64,000 nucleotides of DNA, from NCBI RefSeq assembly GCF_000614025.1, contig NZ_BAKF01000001.1:1-64000 (forward strand), in the 5' to 3' direction. Under the pieces are notes generated by a model. It saw only the letters and a program-made list of their open reading frames with translations, was not told the origin of the DNA and did no database searches. This DNA comes from Prevotella aurantiaca JCM 15754 (lineage in GTDB: Bacteria; Bacteroidota; Bacteroidia; Bacteroidales; Bacteroidaceae). Within the stretch, counting starts at the first letter, position 1. Every line of letters starts with the position of its first letter. This document shows, one piece after another, positions 1 through 10,600 of this stretch. Position numbers and translations under genes: made by a program.

Positions 1-120
1 TAGAGTAATTTTCTAACACACCGCTTTCAACGTGCTTCTCTCCCGATACGACCTTCTAAAAACAATGGTTGATTCGACTATTAACAGCACCAACGCACAT
101 CCTCAGCCCAACTTTTAGAA

Positions 121-166
121 CCCCATAAAAACAGAACTCCCTCAACGGTGAGGCCGTCGAGGGAGT
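121..166 (-). terminator. Intrinsic terminator of glyA
   Basis: Two 12-base arms at 137-148 and 154-165 pair with one mismatch. On the minus strand the hairpin is followed by a T run (complement of 126-130). It lies about 35 bases past the glyA stop, the right place for its terminator. In the rest of 1-201 I see no gene. Confidence 0.75.
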
Positions 167-201
167 CTATTAAGCTATGAGAAATTTGTTTTTGTTCTTG
201 A

Positions 202-1480
202 TTAGTAAGCGAACAATGGGTATTCTTTCATTGTAGCGTTTACCTTTTCACGAACTTCTGCGATGACTTTTTCATCTTCTGGAGCAGAAAGAACCTTGTC
301 AATCAGTTCTGCAACGAGAACCATAAGGTCTTCCTTAGCACCACGAGTAGTCATAGCAGCAGTACCAAGACGGATACCTGAGGTCTGGAAAGCAGAGCGA
401 GTATCGAATGGTACCATGTTCTTATTCACTGTAATATCAGCTGCAACGAGAGCGTTTTCAGCCACTTTACCAGTGAGATCAGGGAATTTTGTGCGGAGAT
501 CAAGCAACATAGAGTGGTTGTCTGTACCGCCTGAAACGATGCCATAGCCACGCTTTACGAGTTCGTCAGCGAGCACAGAGGCATTCTTCTTAACCTGTGT
601 TGCATACTCTTTCCAGCTTGGTTCGAGTATTTCACCGAAGGCAACAGCCTTCGCTGCAATAACGTGCTCTAATGGACCGCCTTGGTTTCCTGGGAAAACA
701 GCAGAGTCTAAGAGCTGTGACATCTTCTTGATAACACCCTTTGGAGTTGTCTTTCCCCATGGATTATCGAAGTCTTCACCCATCATAATCACACCACCAC
801 GAGGACCACGGAGAGTCTTGTGTGTTGTAGTTGTTACGATGTGAGCGTACTTAACAGGGTTGTCGAGCAAACCAGCAGCAATCAAACCTGCTGGGTGAGC
901 CATGTCTACCATGAAGATTGCGCCTATTTCGTCAGCTACTTTGCGGAAGCGTGCGTAGTCCCATTCGCGGCTATAAGCTGATGCACCAGCGATAATGAGC
1001 TTTGGCTTGTGCTCGCGTGCGAGCTTCTCCATGTTCTCGTAGTCTACACGACCAGTCTCTTTGTCGAGCTGATAACCGATAGGACGATAGAGAATACCAG
1101 AGTTATTAACTGGGCTACCATGTGAAAGGTGGCCACCATGATTAAGGTCTAAGCCATAAAAGTGTCGCCTGGCTCGAGAATTGCAGAAAGAACAGCTTGG
1201 TTAGCCTGTGCACCTGAGTGTGGCTGCACGTTTGCCCAGCAAGCACCGAACACCTTTTTCACACGCTCGATGCAGAGGTTCTCTACTACGTCTACTACTT
1301 GGCAACCACCATAATAACGCTTACCAGGATATCCTTCAGCGTATTTGTTGGTAAGGTAAGACCCATTGCCTGCATTACTTCGTCACTAACGAAGTTCTCA
1401 GAAGCGATAAGCTCCATGCCTTTCAATTGGCGTTGGTGCTCTTGCTCGATTAGATCAAAAATCTCAAGATCTTTTCTCAT
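202..1480 (-). CDS. glyA: Serine hydroxymethyltransferase (two frameshifts)
   Basis: PLP enzyme that interconverts serine and glycine while loading tetrahydrofolate with a one-carbon unit; cytosolic. The start at 1480 opens with [18 protein letters not shown] and the family motif ELIASENF. The C-terminal part carries VDMAHPAGL and the PLP-lysine segment [14 protein letters not shown] and ends PLFAY, as expected for the roughly 426-residue family. The frame breaks twice. At about 1361 one base is missing (minus strand GGT-TCT read as GGTCT), and at 1154-1155 one G is missing from ATGGGC. Between them the third frame reads [16 protein letters not shown] and [17 protein letters not shown], typical GlyA, so no segment is lost. 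Two sequencing errors are the likeliest explanation for a gene this central; a real double mutant would be inactive. Confidence 0.93.
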
Positions 1481-1566
1481 GTTGTTTAAGTATTAAAAAT
1501 GCCTCCACCGACCATCTACATTATTTAGCAAAAAGCCGCCAAAAGCAAGGTTGTTATAATTAGCTG

Positions 1567-1598
1567 CAAATATAGGAATTTTCTAATAACACGGCAAA
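1567..1598 (-). promoter_or_regulatory. glyA promoter
   Basis: On the minus strand TTTG (1598-1595) and TATATTTG (1574-1567) are 20 bases apart, matching the Bacteroidetes housekeeping sigma consensus. Transcription would begin about 80 bases before the glyA start. Confidence 0.7.
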
Positions 1599-1676
1599 TA
1601 TTTTATGCAAATATTTGCAAGGAGGCCTTTAAACTGAGCCTTAAGGTTGATTCTGCAAAGTTGGTATAGCAAAGAG

Positions 1677-1717
1677 AAAGCGGCAACAAGGTATTTTGTG
1701 TTCCTTGTTGCCGCTTT
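1677..1717 (-). terminator. Hairpin terminator after pyrI
   Basis: A perfect 15-base inverted repeat (1677-1691 and 1703-1717) lies about 55 bases past the pyrI stop. On the minus strand it is followed by a modest T-rich stretch; on the plus strand the T run is better, but no plus-strand gene precedes it. Confidence 0.65.
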
Positions 1718-1771
1718 ATGTTTTCTTTTTTCAGTGTCTTTAAGCGTATGTTTTTATTGACTTGATAATGT

Positions 1772-2233
1772 TTAACACAACTCGACCTTGTCCATTTGTT
1801 GTTCCTTGTCGCAATAATGGCACTTCAATATGCCTCTCGACTTGTTTACAACGTTGAATATTGTAGACATTGGTTCGTTGTTGGTAATGCACTTTGGGTT
1901 GTTACATTTTACGATACCACTCAGTTCGTCGGGCGTTATGACTTCCTTTTTCTCTACCACTTCATAGTCGCGAATGATGTTTAAGATGATGTTTGGAGCC
2001 ACAACAGAGAGGCGAGATATCTCATCATCGGTGAAGAACTTATCGCTTACTTTAATGATTCCCTTGCATCCTACCTTGGAAGAACTAAAGTTATAGCCAA
2101 TGGTAACGGGGGTTGAAAGACTCTGAAGTCCGAGAAGATTCACGACTTGGAAGGTCTTTTCTGCAGGTATATGGTCGATTACGGTGCCATTTTCGATGGC
2201 TGCAACCAATCGTTCTTTCTTATTCATTTCCAT
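1772..2233 (-). CDS. pyrI: Aspartate carbamoyltransferase regulatory subunit
   Basis: Regulatory chain of aspartate transcarbamoylase: it binds nucleotide effectors in its N-terminal domain and bridges catalytic trimers through a C-terminal zinc domain. At 153 residues it has the normal length. Cys110, Cys115, Cys138 and Cys141 (CNNPKC and CHYC) form the structural zinc site at essentially the same positions as in the E. coli chain. It follows pyrB by 7 bases and is clearly in the same operon, so the holoenzyme is likely the allosteric class of pyrimidine-pathway ATCase. A strong hairpin follows the gene. Confidence 0.97.
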   Translation of the reverse strand: MEMNKKERLVAAIENGTVIDHIPAEKTFQVVNLLGLQSLSTPVTIGYNFSSSKVGCKGIIKVSDKFFTDDEISRLSVVAPNIILNIIRDYEVVEKKEVITPDELSGIVKCNNPKCITNNEPMSTIFNVVNKSRGILKCHYCDKEQQMDKVELC

Positions 2234-2240
2234 AATCTCC

Positions 2241-3188
2241 TTATTTAATTATCGTCTTATCGGCTTTCACTTCGTCCATTCCTATGCCGAGACAGTAGGC
2301 AAAGATAGCTTCGCGAGCAAAAAGACCGTTCTTAGCTTGCTGTATATAGTAAGCGTGCGGATTACTATCCACGTCGTATGCGATTTCGTTTACACGTGGT
2401 AGTGGGTGTAATATGCGCATGTTCGGCTTTGCAAGGTGCAACATATCGTTGCGCAGAATGTAGACATTCTTCACTCGTTCATATTCCATAAGGTCGGAGA
2501 AACGTTCCTTCTGCACACGTGTCATATATAATATGTCTGCTCCAGCAATAGATTCTGGGGTAAATTCCTCTTGTTCCGTATATCGAATACCATGCTGTTT
2601 GCAGAATATTTTGTACTCTTCGGGCATAGCAAGTTCGGCAGGTGCGATGAAATGGAAGGTTGGATTGAAGTGTCGCATTGCTATTAAGAGCGAGTGAACC
2701 GTACGTCCGTACTTAAGATCGCCAACCAAATAGATGTTCAAATTCTCTAAAGTACCTTGCGTTTGGTTGATCGTGTAAAGGTCTAAGAGGCACTGTGATG
2801 GGTGCTGATGGGCGCCATCGCCAGCATTCACGATAGGTACAGGCGACACTTCCGATGCATATTGCGCTGCTCCCTCAATGTGATGGCGCATTACAATCGT
2901 ATCGGCGTAGTTCGCAACCATCAGTATTGTATCCTTTAATGTTTCCCCTTTGCTCACGCTCGAGGCCTTAGCATCGGTAAATCCAATGACTTTCGCACCC
3001 AAACGGTTCGCCGCTGTCTCGAAACTGAGGCGTGTTCGGGTTGAAGGTTCATAAAACAAGGTAGCTATAATGCGGCCTTTCAGTAAGTCGCGGTTAGGAT
3101 ATTTCTCAAATTCCTGAGCCATCTGAATAAGATAAAGAAGCTGTTCCTTATCCAAGTCCTGAATGTTCACAAAGTTCTGTTTCTCCAT
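2241..3188 (-). CDS. pyrB: Aspartate carbamoyltransferase catalytic subunit
   Basis: Catalyses carbamoyl phosphate plus L-aspartate to N-carbamoyl-L-aspartate, the committed step of pyrimidine synthesis. The protein is 315 residues, the usual size. The carbamoyl-phosphate loop STRTR is at residues 49-53 ([13 protein letters not shown]), and HPLPRVNEI lies in the C-terminal aspartate-binding domain. It is the first gene of a pyrB-pyrI operon divergent from the penicillin-binding protein gene. Upstream on the minus strand there is a TACCTTTA box near 3220; I see no obvious attenuator or uracil-responsive element in the 175-base gap. Confidence 0.97.
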   Translation of the reverse strand: MEKQNFVNIQDLDKEQLLYLIQMAQEFEKYPNRDLLKGRIIATLFYEPSTRTRLSFETAANRLGAKVIGFTDAKASSVSKGETLKDTILMVANYADTIVMRHHIEGAAQYASEVSPVPIVNAGDGAHQHPSQCLLDLYTINQTQGTLENLNIYLVGDLKYGRTVHSLLIAMRHFNPTFHFIAPAELAMPEEYKIFCKQHGIRYTEQEEFTPESIAGADILYMTRVQKERFSDLMEYERVKNVYILRNDMLHLAKPNMRILHPLPRVNEIAYDVDSNPHAYYIQQAKNGLFAREAIFAYCLGIGMDEVKADKTIIK

Positions 3189-3310
3189 TGTATCGTGTTG
3201 AATTGGTCGTTTTCGAGCGTAAAGGTACAGAAATAATTTTTATTGAAGGACAATTATAAAAGAAAATATCTATATGTTTACCTTCTTTTAAAAATCCCAT
3301 TGTTTTTATT

Positions 3311-3340
3311 TTGCCTTCTCATTGATTTACTATACCTTTG
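3311..3340 (+). promoter_or_regulatory. Promoter of the PBP1A gene
   Basis: TTG at 3311-3313 and TACCTTTG at 3333-3340 are 19 bases apart, the Bacteroidetes consensus. The leader to the ATG at 3364 is only about 17 bases. Confidence 0.75.
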
Positions 3341-3363
3341 CAATCTAAACACAATAGATTGAA

Positions 3364-5667
3364 ATGCGAAGACATCTCATACGTACTTTTTGGGCTATAT
3401 TGATATTCGTTATCGGCTTCACTACCATCTTTTTCGTTTCGGTATGGAATGGTTGGATAGGCTATATGCCTGATATGGAAGAGCTTTCAAACCCTGTAGA
3501 CAAGTTCGCATCGCAGGTTTACTCTGCCGACGGAAAGCTTATTGGAACATGGAATCAAGATAATGCCAACCGTGTGGCAGTAGATTACAACAGCCTTTCG
3601 CCTCATTTGGTGCACGCTTTGGTATCTACTGAGGACGAAAGATTCTACGAACACTCTGGAATAGACTTTATTGCGCTGGGCCGTGCTATACTTAAGCGCG
3701 GTGTTTTGGGGCACGATAAAGCGGGTGGAGGTTCTACTATAACGCAGCAATTAGCCAAGCAGGTGTTCTCAGAGAAAGCATATAGCACTTTAGAACGTGT
3801 ACTGCAGAAACCTATTGAGTGGATTATCGCCGTGAAATTGGAGCGTTATTTCACGAAAGAAGAGATTATTGCGATGTACTTAAACTACTTCGACTACCTT
3901 CATAATGCCGTCGGCATTAAACGAGCAGCCAATATTTATTTCAGCAAAGAACCTCGGCAACTAACTGTTACCGAGGCTGCAACGCTTATAGGGTTATGCC
4001 AAAACCCTTCTATGTATAATCCTTTACGCTACGAAGAGCGTTGTCGTACACGCCGAAACGTAGTGTTAAGTCAGATGTGCAAGTGTGGTTACATCACTCG
4101 TGAAGAGTATAACGAACTCATACAGCGCCCCTTAGGCATCAAGTATTCAAAGGGAAAGAGTATCCAAGGTGCCGGTGATTACTTCCAAGCGTTCCTCCGT
4201 CAATACATGATGGAGAAGAAACCAGAACGAAAAGAGTACCAAGCATGGCGCATGCGCGACTTCGTTATCGACTCAATAGCATGGGAGAAAGACCCTCTCT
4301 ACGGCTGGTGTAACAAGAATAAGAAGCGCAATGGCGAGAACTACGACGTGAATACAGATGGTCTTCGCATCTTTACCACCATCGACACACGTATGCAACA
4401 ATATGCCGAACAGGCTGTTCGCAAGCACGTGGGTGGCTATTTGCAGAAAGAATTCAACATTGCCAACCGTTACAAAAAGAACGCTCCGTTCTCTTCGAAC
4501 ATATCTCGAAGCACCATTAAATCTATCCTTAATCGTTCTTGTCGTCAGAGTTTAAGATACCTACGATTAAAGGAACAGGGTGCAACACCCGATGAAATAC
4601 GTCGCAGTTTCAGAACGAAACACGAGATGACGCTCTTTACTTACCACGGCAATGTGGACACTTTGATGACGCCTATCGACTCTATTCGTTATTACAAATC
4701 GTTCTTACGTGCTGCCTTCTTAAGTATGGAAGCACGCACAGGTGCCGTAAAAGCCTATGTAGGAGGTATCAATTACGACCAATTTAAATACGATATGGTG
4801 ATGGGAGGACGCCGCCAAGTGGGTTCAACCATTAAGCCTTTCCTTTATGCACTGGCCATGCAGAACGGCATGACACCATGCACTACTGTTCAAAACGTAC
4901 AACGTTCGTATGGCAACTGGACTCCGCGCAATGCTTCGAAGGCTCGCTACGGACAGCAAGTACCACTACGATGGGGTTTGCAACAGTCTAATAACTGGAT
5001 ATCGGCTTACCTCATTAGCTTGCTCGGACCATCGCAATTTGTAAACATTCTGCACGATTTTGGACTGAACAACCCTGACATTGAGAAGAACACATCGCCT
5101 GTTTTGTGTCTTGGACCATCAGAACTCTCACTCGGAGAGATGTGTAGTGCATATACTACATTCGTCAATCATGGTGTGCGTTGTGCCCCTCTCTTTGTTA
5201 CACGCATAGAAGATAGCCATGGCAACGTGGTTGCTAAGTTCCAGCCTTTGATGAATGAAGTAATCTCAGAAGAAAGCTCTTTCAAGATGCTCGACATGCT
5301 TCAAGCCGTTATTCAGGGTGGAACTGGTGGACGTTTGCGCTACAACTACAACCTCACAGGCGAGATAGGAGGTAAAACAGGTACTACAAACAACAACTCA
5401 GATGGTTGGTTCATGGGCTTCACACCGCAGCTTGTAAACGGCTGTTGGGTGGGTGGAGAAGACCGAGACATACACTTCGACTCTACAGCAATGGGACAAG
5501 GAGCCACAATGGCACTGCCAATATGGACTTACTTCATGCAAATGGTATATGCCGACAAGTCGTTGCACTATTCGCCAAATGCTAAATTCGACATTCCTTC
5601 TAACTTCGATCCATGCCGTTCTACGGACTCTATCTCTGTGAATAGCATACAAGAGGTTTACTTCTAA
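3364..5667 (+). CDS. Class A penicillin-binding protein 1A
   Basis: Bifunctional peptidoglycan synthase that polymerises glycan strands and cross-links the peptides, anchored in the inner membrane with its domains in the periplasm. One membrane helix at about residues 9-29 is followed by a GT51 transglycosylase domain: catalytic-Glu motif STEDERFYEHSG at 88-99 and GGGSTITQQLAKQ at 121-133. The transpeptidase domain shows STIK with the acylated Ser488, SNN at 542-544 and KTGT at 671-674, so both activities should be intact. Length (767) is normal. It is probably co-transcribed with the secreted protein 30 bases downstream. It is a ponA/mrcA-type gene; I leave the symbol open. Confidence 0.95.
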   Translation: MRRHLIRTFWAILIFVIGFTTIFFVSVWNGWIGYMPDMEELSNPVDKFASQVYSADGKLIGTWNQDNANRVAVDYNSLSPHLVHALVSTEDERFYEHSGIDFIALGRAILKRGVLGHDKAGGGSTITQQLAKQVFSEKAYSTLERVLQKPIEWIIAVKLERYFTKEEIIAMYLNYFDYLHNAVGIKRAANIYFSKEPRQLTVTEAATLIGLCQNPSMYNPLRYEERCRTRRNVVLSQMCKCGYITREEYNELIQRPLGIKYSKGKSIQGAGDYFQAFLRQYMMEKKPERKEYQAWRMRDFVIDSIAWEKDPLYGWCNKNKKRNGENYDVNTDGLRIFTTIDTRMQQYAEQAVRKHVGGYLQKEFNIANRYKKNAPFSSNISRSTIKSILNRSCRQSLRYLRLKEQGATPDEIRRSFRTKHEMTLFTYHGNVDTLMTPIDSIRYYKSFLRAAFLSMEARTGAVKAYVGGINYDQFKYDMVMGGRRQVGSTIKPFLYALAMQNGMTPCTTVQNVQRSYGNWTPRNASKARYGQQVPLRWGLQQSNNWISAYLISLLGPSQFVNILHDFGLNNPDIEKNTSPVLCLGPSELSLGEMCSAYTTFVNHGVRCAPLFVTRIEDSHGNVVAKFQPLMNEVISEESSFKMLDMLQAVIQGGTGGRLRYNYNLTGEIGGKTGTTNNNSDGWFMGFTPQLVNGCWVGGEDRDIHFDSTAMGQGATMALPIWTYFMQMVYADKSLHYSPNAKFDIPSNFDPCRSTDSISVNSIQEVYF

Positions 5668-5697
5668 GAAAGAATAACAACTAATTCTATATATAAT

Positions 5698-6633
5698 ATG
5701 AAAGCAATCCTACTATCTGTCTTCATGATGGGCATAGCGCTCACAGTGGACGCACAAGCAACTGTAAAGGCAAACTTCGCTAAAAACGACACCACTATAT
5801 ATAAAGAGGTGATGCAAATGGATGTGAGTTTGCCGATGGGACAAGGCAACAAGAAGGTTGAAGTAATCAAGGAAACACGCTACGTGGTGCTCGATAAGAC
5901 TGCCACTGGCTACAAAATTGAATACACCGTTACCGATATAACCATTAAAGGCGACGAGGATGTGGCTGAACAAGCACAGATTGCAGGCAACCAATACGTG
6001 AAGGGTGCAAAGATGATATTGCAGACTAACGCTGAAGGAAGAGTTGAAAAGATACTTAATCTCAACGAAGTGGCAACTCAAGGAAGCAAGAATGCAATAG
6101 CAGAAATCGAAGAAGAATACAAGAAGAACCCAATGATTGAACAGGTTTTGCCTAAGTCTAAAGCGCTAATGGCAATCAGTCAGCAGTTCGAAGAGAAGGC
6201 GCTCATCGACAATCTCAACGAAAACACCTTCTTTGGATACTACGGTAAGAACCTAAAAACCATCGGTAAGGAAGATATTATAAGGAAAGGCATGAAGCTA
6301 ACTGCCACTTACGCTGTGGCAAATAATAGCGACAACACCGTAGTTACGATGAATGTGAAGAGCAACATGACCGAAAACGATGTGAAAAAGATGATGATTG
6401 ACCAAATGCAGAAAATGGGAATGGGCGAAGAAGTTACCTCTCAGATTGAAGCAAACTGGGGCCAATTTAAGTCAATGGGCATGGCAAACATCTCTGCTAC
6501 TGGCACCGACTACCTCACATTCCTACCAAATGGCTGGTTGCAAAACACAACTGGAACCGCTAATACAAAGGTAATGGGAATGGATATGAAGTTCGACACC
6601 AAGTGCGAAATCTCATACAAGAACTGGAAGTAA
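5698..6633 (+). CDS. Secreted protein of unknown function
   Basis: I do not recognise the family. The 311-residue product begins with a clear signal peptide (about residues 1-19, ending near VDAQA) and then is mostly hydrophilic, rich in Lys, Asp and Thr, with no lipobox, no cysteine motif and no T9SS tail. It lies 30 bases after the PBP1A gene on the same strand and a strong terminator follows it, so the two form one transcript. A periplasmic or outer-membrane-associated role near cell-wall synthesis is a guess from position only. Confidence 0.85.
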   Translation: MKAILLSVFMMGIALTVDAQATVKANFAKNDTTIYKEVMQMDVSLPMGQGNKKVEVIKETRYVVLDKTATGYKIEYTVTDITIKGDEDVAEQAQIAGNQYVKGAKMILQTNAEGRVEKILNLNEVATQGSKNAIAEIEEEYKKNPMIEQVLPKSKALMAISQQFEEKALIDNLNENTFFGYYGKNLKTIGKEDIIRKGMKLTATYAVANNSDNTVVTMNVKSNMTENDVKKMMIDQMQKMGMGEEVTSQIEANWGQFKSMGMANISATGTDYLTFLPNGWLQNTTGTANTKVMGMDMKFDTKCEISYKNWK

Positions 6634-6683
6634 GCCTTTTACACACCAGTAAATCAACACTAACGATTATTTATCCGAATACT

Positions 6684-6710
6684 GGCACGCTGCAAGGCGT
6701 GCCTTTTTTT
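6684..6710 (+). terminator. Intrinsic terminator
   Basis: Perfect 7-base stem GGCACGC / GCGTGCC (6684-6690 and 6697-6703) followed directly by seven T. It ends the PBP1A-secreted protein operon. Confidence 0.9.
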
Positions 6711-7413
6711 GTGCCATTACATCAGCTTTTGCGGAAGAAATATAAGCAATAAAAGAGGCAAGAAAAAAGCGATGACCCTCTCAGGCAACCGCTTCTTAAA
6801 CCTTTAATAGGTATTAGTGGATTTAAGGTAAAAAAGATTGTTTTCAGGATAACGGCAACAAAGGTATGTATTTAATTCTTTTGTGCCAAATGTTTTCACT
6901 TTTTTTTTAATCTTTCACCGCTGTGCACGCTAACAGAAACAATGGTTTTTTAACAGCAAGATGCACCTTAAAACAATCCCTTCTCCACCCCTACTTACAT
7001 CGCCAACAGTACATTGCATACGCATTACCCATACCCTCGTTTTCTGTATAAACTTGCGTTGGTTTATAATAAAAATGCTATTACAACGCAACACCTATTC
7101 TTACGTTCTGCAAAAGTGCCTATATTGCCGTGCAAAACAGGCTCTTTTACCACGCAATATAGGCACTTTTGCAACGCAAAACAAGGGGTATTGTAAAGCG
7201 TTAGTAATAAGCATGTTACGCGATTACAGCTATAAAACAACACTTTTGCATGAATATTCCGTTCTAACGAATACACAATAAGCTACCAACCACAAGATTT
7301 TCGCCTTCTCAAAACTGCAAAACTGCATCGCTTGAAAACCATTTCGAGCAAGTGTTTCGCATCGCTATGCCAACTCTATTCGTTAGGATTTATTATGATT
7401 CTATGCTTTTCTT
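6711..7413. other. Gene-free stretch holding one repeat copy
   Basis: No convincing gene. Open frames here with peptides such as VPILPCKTG are translations of the dispersed repeat at 7045-7219, not proteins. The rest is AT-rich and unremarkable up to the promoter at 7414. Confidence 0.7.
7045..7219 (+). repeat. Dispersed ~150 bp palindromic repeat, copy R1
   Basis: Member of a family found ten times in this window. The core is built of about 22-base units, each quasi-palindromic around TTTTGC-nnn-GCAAAA and separated by GGCnC. It ends in the family's right end, GGGGTATTGTAAAGCG followed by a GTTAC motif. In this copy the left arm (7081-7100) is also an inverted, divergent match of the right arm, so the whole looks like an element with terminal inverted repeats. 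It has no coding capacity. Boundaries are approximate. Confidence 0.8.
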
Positions 7414-7444
7414 TTTGTCTTTACAATTATTTATATTATCTTTG
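7414..7444 (+). promoter_or_regulatory. Promoter of the BspA-like gene
   Basis: TTTG at 7414-7417 and TATCTTTG at 7437-7444 are 19 bases apart. The leader to the ATG at 7655 would be about 205 bases, long enough for regulation, but I see no clear structure in it. Confidence 0.7.
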
Positions 7445-7654
7445 CAGTGCCTAAACGCAGACTTATTAAATCGTTTCAGCGTTGTTAAACCTTATATATT
7501 ATAGAATGAAACTTCTATAAACGGATAGCAACAAGCTAATCCACAAACCGAATAACTTGCCTTTAAGCGACAAGATTCCTTTTGGAAGGCTGATTTATGC
7601 AATCTGCCCAGCAGGTAAAAAGTCTAAACATTAATTCTTTAAACAATCAACAAA

Positions 7655-10600
7655 ATGAAGAAATTCTACTTATTGGCGTTTGCCTTATTACAATTCTGTT
7701 GTATGGCAAATGCCCAAGTCATCGAAGGAACGGTGCTGAAATCGTGGGACGGAGCGACTGGAGCGATTGAGATTCCAGCCCATGTTACCGAGATTGCGGC
7801 TAACTGTTTCTACGAGCCAGCGGACGAAGACCCAGACAATTGGGACTCTACGTCAGAAGAAAAGTGCAACACTAACATTACAAGCATTAAGCTGAACAAT
7901 GTTAAGAAGGTGGGTAAAAACGCCTTCAAAGGTTGTTCTAACATCGAAACAATCGATGCGCCAAACGTTGAAATCATTGAAGATGGTGCATTCGAAAGAT
8001 GCGAAAAGCTGACCACATTGGCGCTTCCAAAAATCAAAAATCTTGGTATCGATGCGTTCCAAGGCTGCGACCACTTGGCTAAACTTACTTTAGGCAGCTC
8101 TCTAACATCTATGTTCGGCAGCTCTTTCAAGAACTGTAAGGCATTGGCAGACATCACTATTGAGGCTGGCGGCAGCTATAAGTCTGTAAACAACGCTATT
8201 CTCAGCGCCGACAAAACATTGGTTTACCTCGCTGGACAGGCTAAGGAAATAAAGCTAACAGCTGACGAATGTATTGCGATTGGCGACAATGCAATGTATA
8301 ACAATACCAATGTTGCAAAGGTAGATCTTCCTGGTGTAAAGACCATCGGCAAGGCAACTTTCACTGGTTGCAGTGCTTTGTCGGAACTCTTAGTACCAAA
8401 TCTCGTTAGCGTATCTACAGATAGCTACATCACATGGAGCGGTGTGGCATCGCTAACAGTAGTAGACATTCACCTAAGCAAGGACTTTGTATCGTTCGGA
8501 GCAACCGAATTTACCGACAAAACAGCTACTACCATCTACGTAGCAAACGAAGATGTGAAGGCAAAACTCGCTAAAAAGTTCAACAAATGTAAGATTGTTG
8601 TGGGCGAACCACAAGGCGTTCAGAAGTTCGTTGTGAACTATTCTATCTCTAACATCACTGTAGGCGGAAGAAAAATAGGCGAAATAGAAGCATGGACCGA
8701 CGGTGCTCGCGACTTTGAAACAGGCACAGAGATAGCTGCTGGCAAGGCTGTTTCGGTGATGGTTACACCTTATGGCGGCTACAAAATAGACAAATGGGAA
8801 ATCAATGGTAAGGCTGCTGCAACCGAAAATATCAGACCTTCTTCGGCTATCAACGGCGAAATATGGTCTATCAACCACATTACCGAAGCACTAAACATCG
8901 TTGTTACCCTCAAAGCAGAGGAAGAAGGAGACATTATTTTCTTCAAGAGTAAAGAGCCAGACTTTGGTAGTGTAACTTGCACTGTGCTTGAAACAGGCAA
9001 GCAAATAAAGAATACTGAGAAGGTAAAGAAGGGCACAAAGCTCCACTTCGAGGCATTCCCAAAAGAAGGATACCACGTTACACAATGGTATAAGTTAGGC
9101 AAAGAGGTGGTTACCGACGCTGACGGAAACAAAAAAACAATAGACGCTTATCAGCCAATCGCAGGCTACGACAACAAAACCGTGTACGAATGCAACGCTG
9201 AAGATGCGCTCGACATACTCGTAGACTTCGACCGCGAGGCTGGCAAACATATTGTTAAGTTCAAGTCTCTCAATACCGATGGCGGCGAAATCACCGCTAC
9301 TGTAGACGGAAACAACATCAACACTGGCGCAGTAGTAGCTCATGGAGCTACCATTGTGTTCACTGCACACCCTAAAGAAGGCTATGTTGTAGACAATTGG
9401 ATGCTGAACTCAAGCGAATTAAAGGGCGAAAAAGGACTCACCTACACCATTACCGACTTGAAAGAAGACGTAGACGTATGGCTCGTTTGCAGCCCTAAGT
9501 CGGAAGAAAAGGAAAGTAATGCTGTGATAAAAGACGGCCACCTCATCTCATGGCAGCCAAAAGGCAAGGCAACAACACCTGCTGGAGTTGAATATATCGA
9601 CAATAATGCATTGCAAGCATCTATGGAACTTGAGTCGTTCCACATCACAAAGAGTGTTAAGAGCATCGGCGAATTGGTGTTCTTGTTCTGTACTCAGCTT
9701 ACAGAAATCACTGTAGACCCAGACAACCAGTACTTTACTTCGGTAGACGGAGTATTGTATAGCAAAGACAAAACACGCCTGATGGCTTATCCTCCAGGAC
9801 GTGCGAGCAACTCATACGAAATCATTCAGAGTGCAACCAGCATTAAACCAGGTGCATTCGCACTTGTTCCAGCTCTTCTCGGCGTAACTGTTGCGAAGGG
9901 TAACACCGCTTTGAGAGCTTCAAAGGGCGCACTTTACACAAAGAATATGTTGGAATTGCTCTATCACCCTACTGTTCCTCAAACTACACCGGGCACCGAT
10001 AAGATTGCATTAAACGAAGGATTGGAGAAGATTGCACGCTATGGCTTCGCATTCAACCATACTGTTACCGAAATAACATTGCCTGCATCGTTGAAGGTTA
10101 TCGATTCTAACGCACTATCAAACAACCCTAACTTGAACTGCATTAAGTGGGAAGAAGGCGTTGAAGCTGAGCTTGAAGAGATTGGAGACTCTGCTTTCTA
10201 TCACGACGGACAGCTTACAATACTTCAGTTTATCCCATCTTTGAAGAAGATTGGAGCAGGCGCATTCATCAAGAATGCTAACCTTTTGGAGGTTCATATA
10301 CCTGATGGTTGCACCATAGGCGATAAGGCTTTCTTCGAATGTTTGGCACTTCAAGATGTTCATTCTTATGGTTTGGTACCGCCAGTAGTTGCCGACGACG
10401 CTTTCAACTCTATCTATTATCTCGACGATGCGGTGCTGCACGTAGACAAGAATGCGGTGGAATCGTACAAGAAAGCTGACGGTTGGCGCCACTTTAAGAA
10501 GTATGATACAAACACAGTTACCGCTATTGGCTCAGCAAAAGCTGACGCTGGCAAAGCTATTCGCGTGGTTGCACAAAGCAACGGCTACTCTGTTGAGGGT

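Noticed and set aside
1154-1361. Programmed frameshifting in glyA
   Set aside because: No slippery heptamer or stimulatory structure is visible, the family is not known to use it, and two shifts of the same direction would be needed.
6961-7281. Open frames over repeat R1 on both strands
   Set aside because: They consist of the repeat; peptides like the ones here recur in every copy on the minus strand (for example QYPLFC and LHGK), so they reflect the element and not a protein family.
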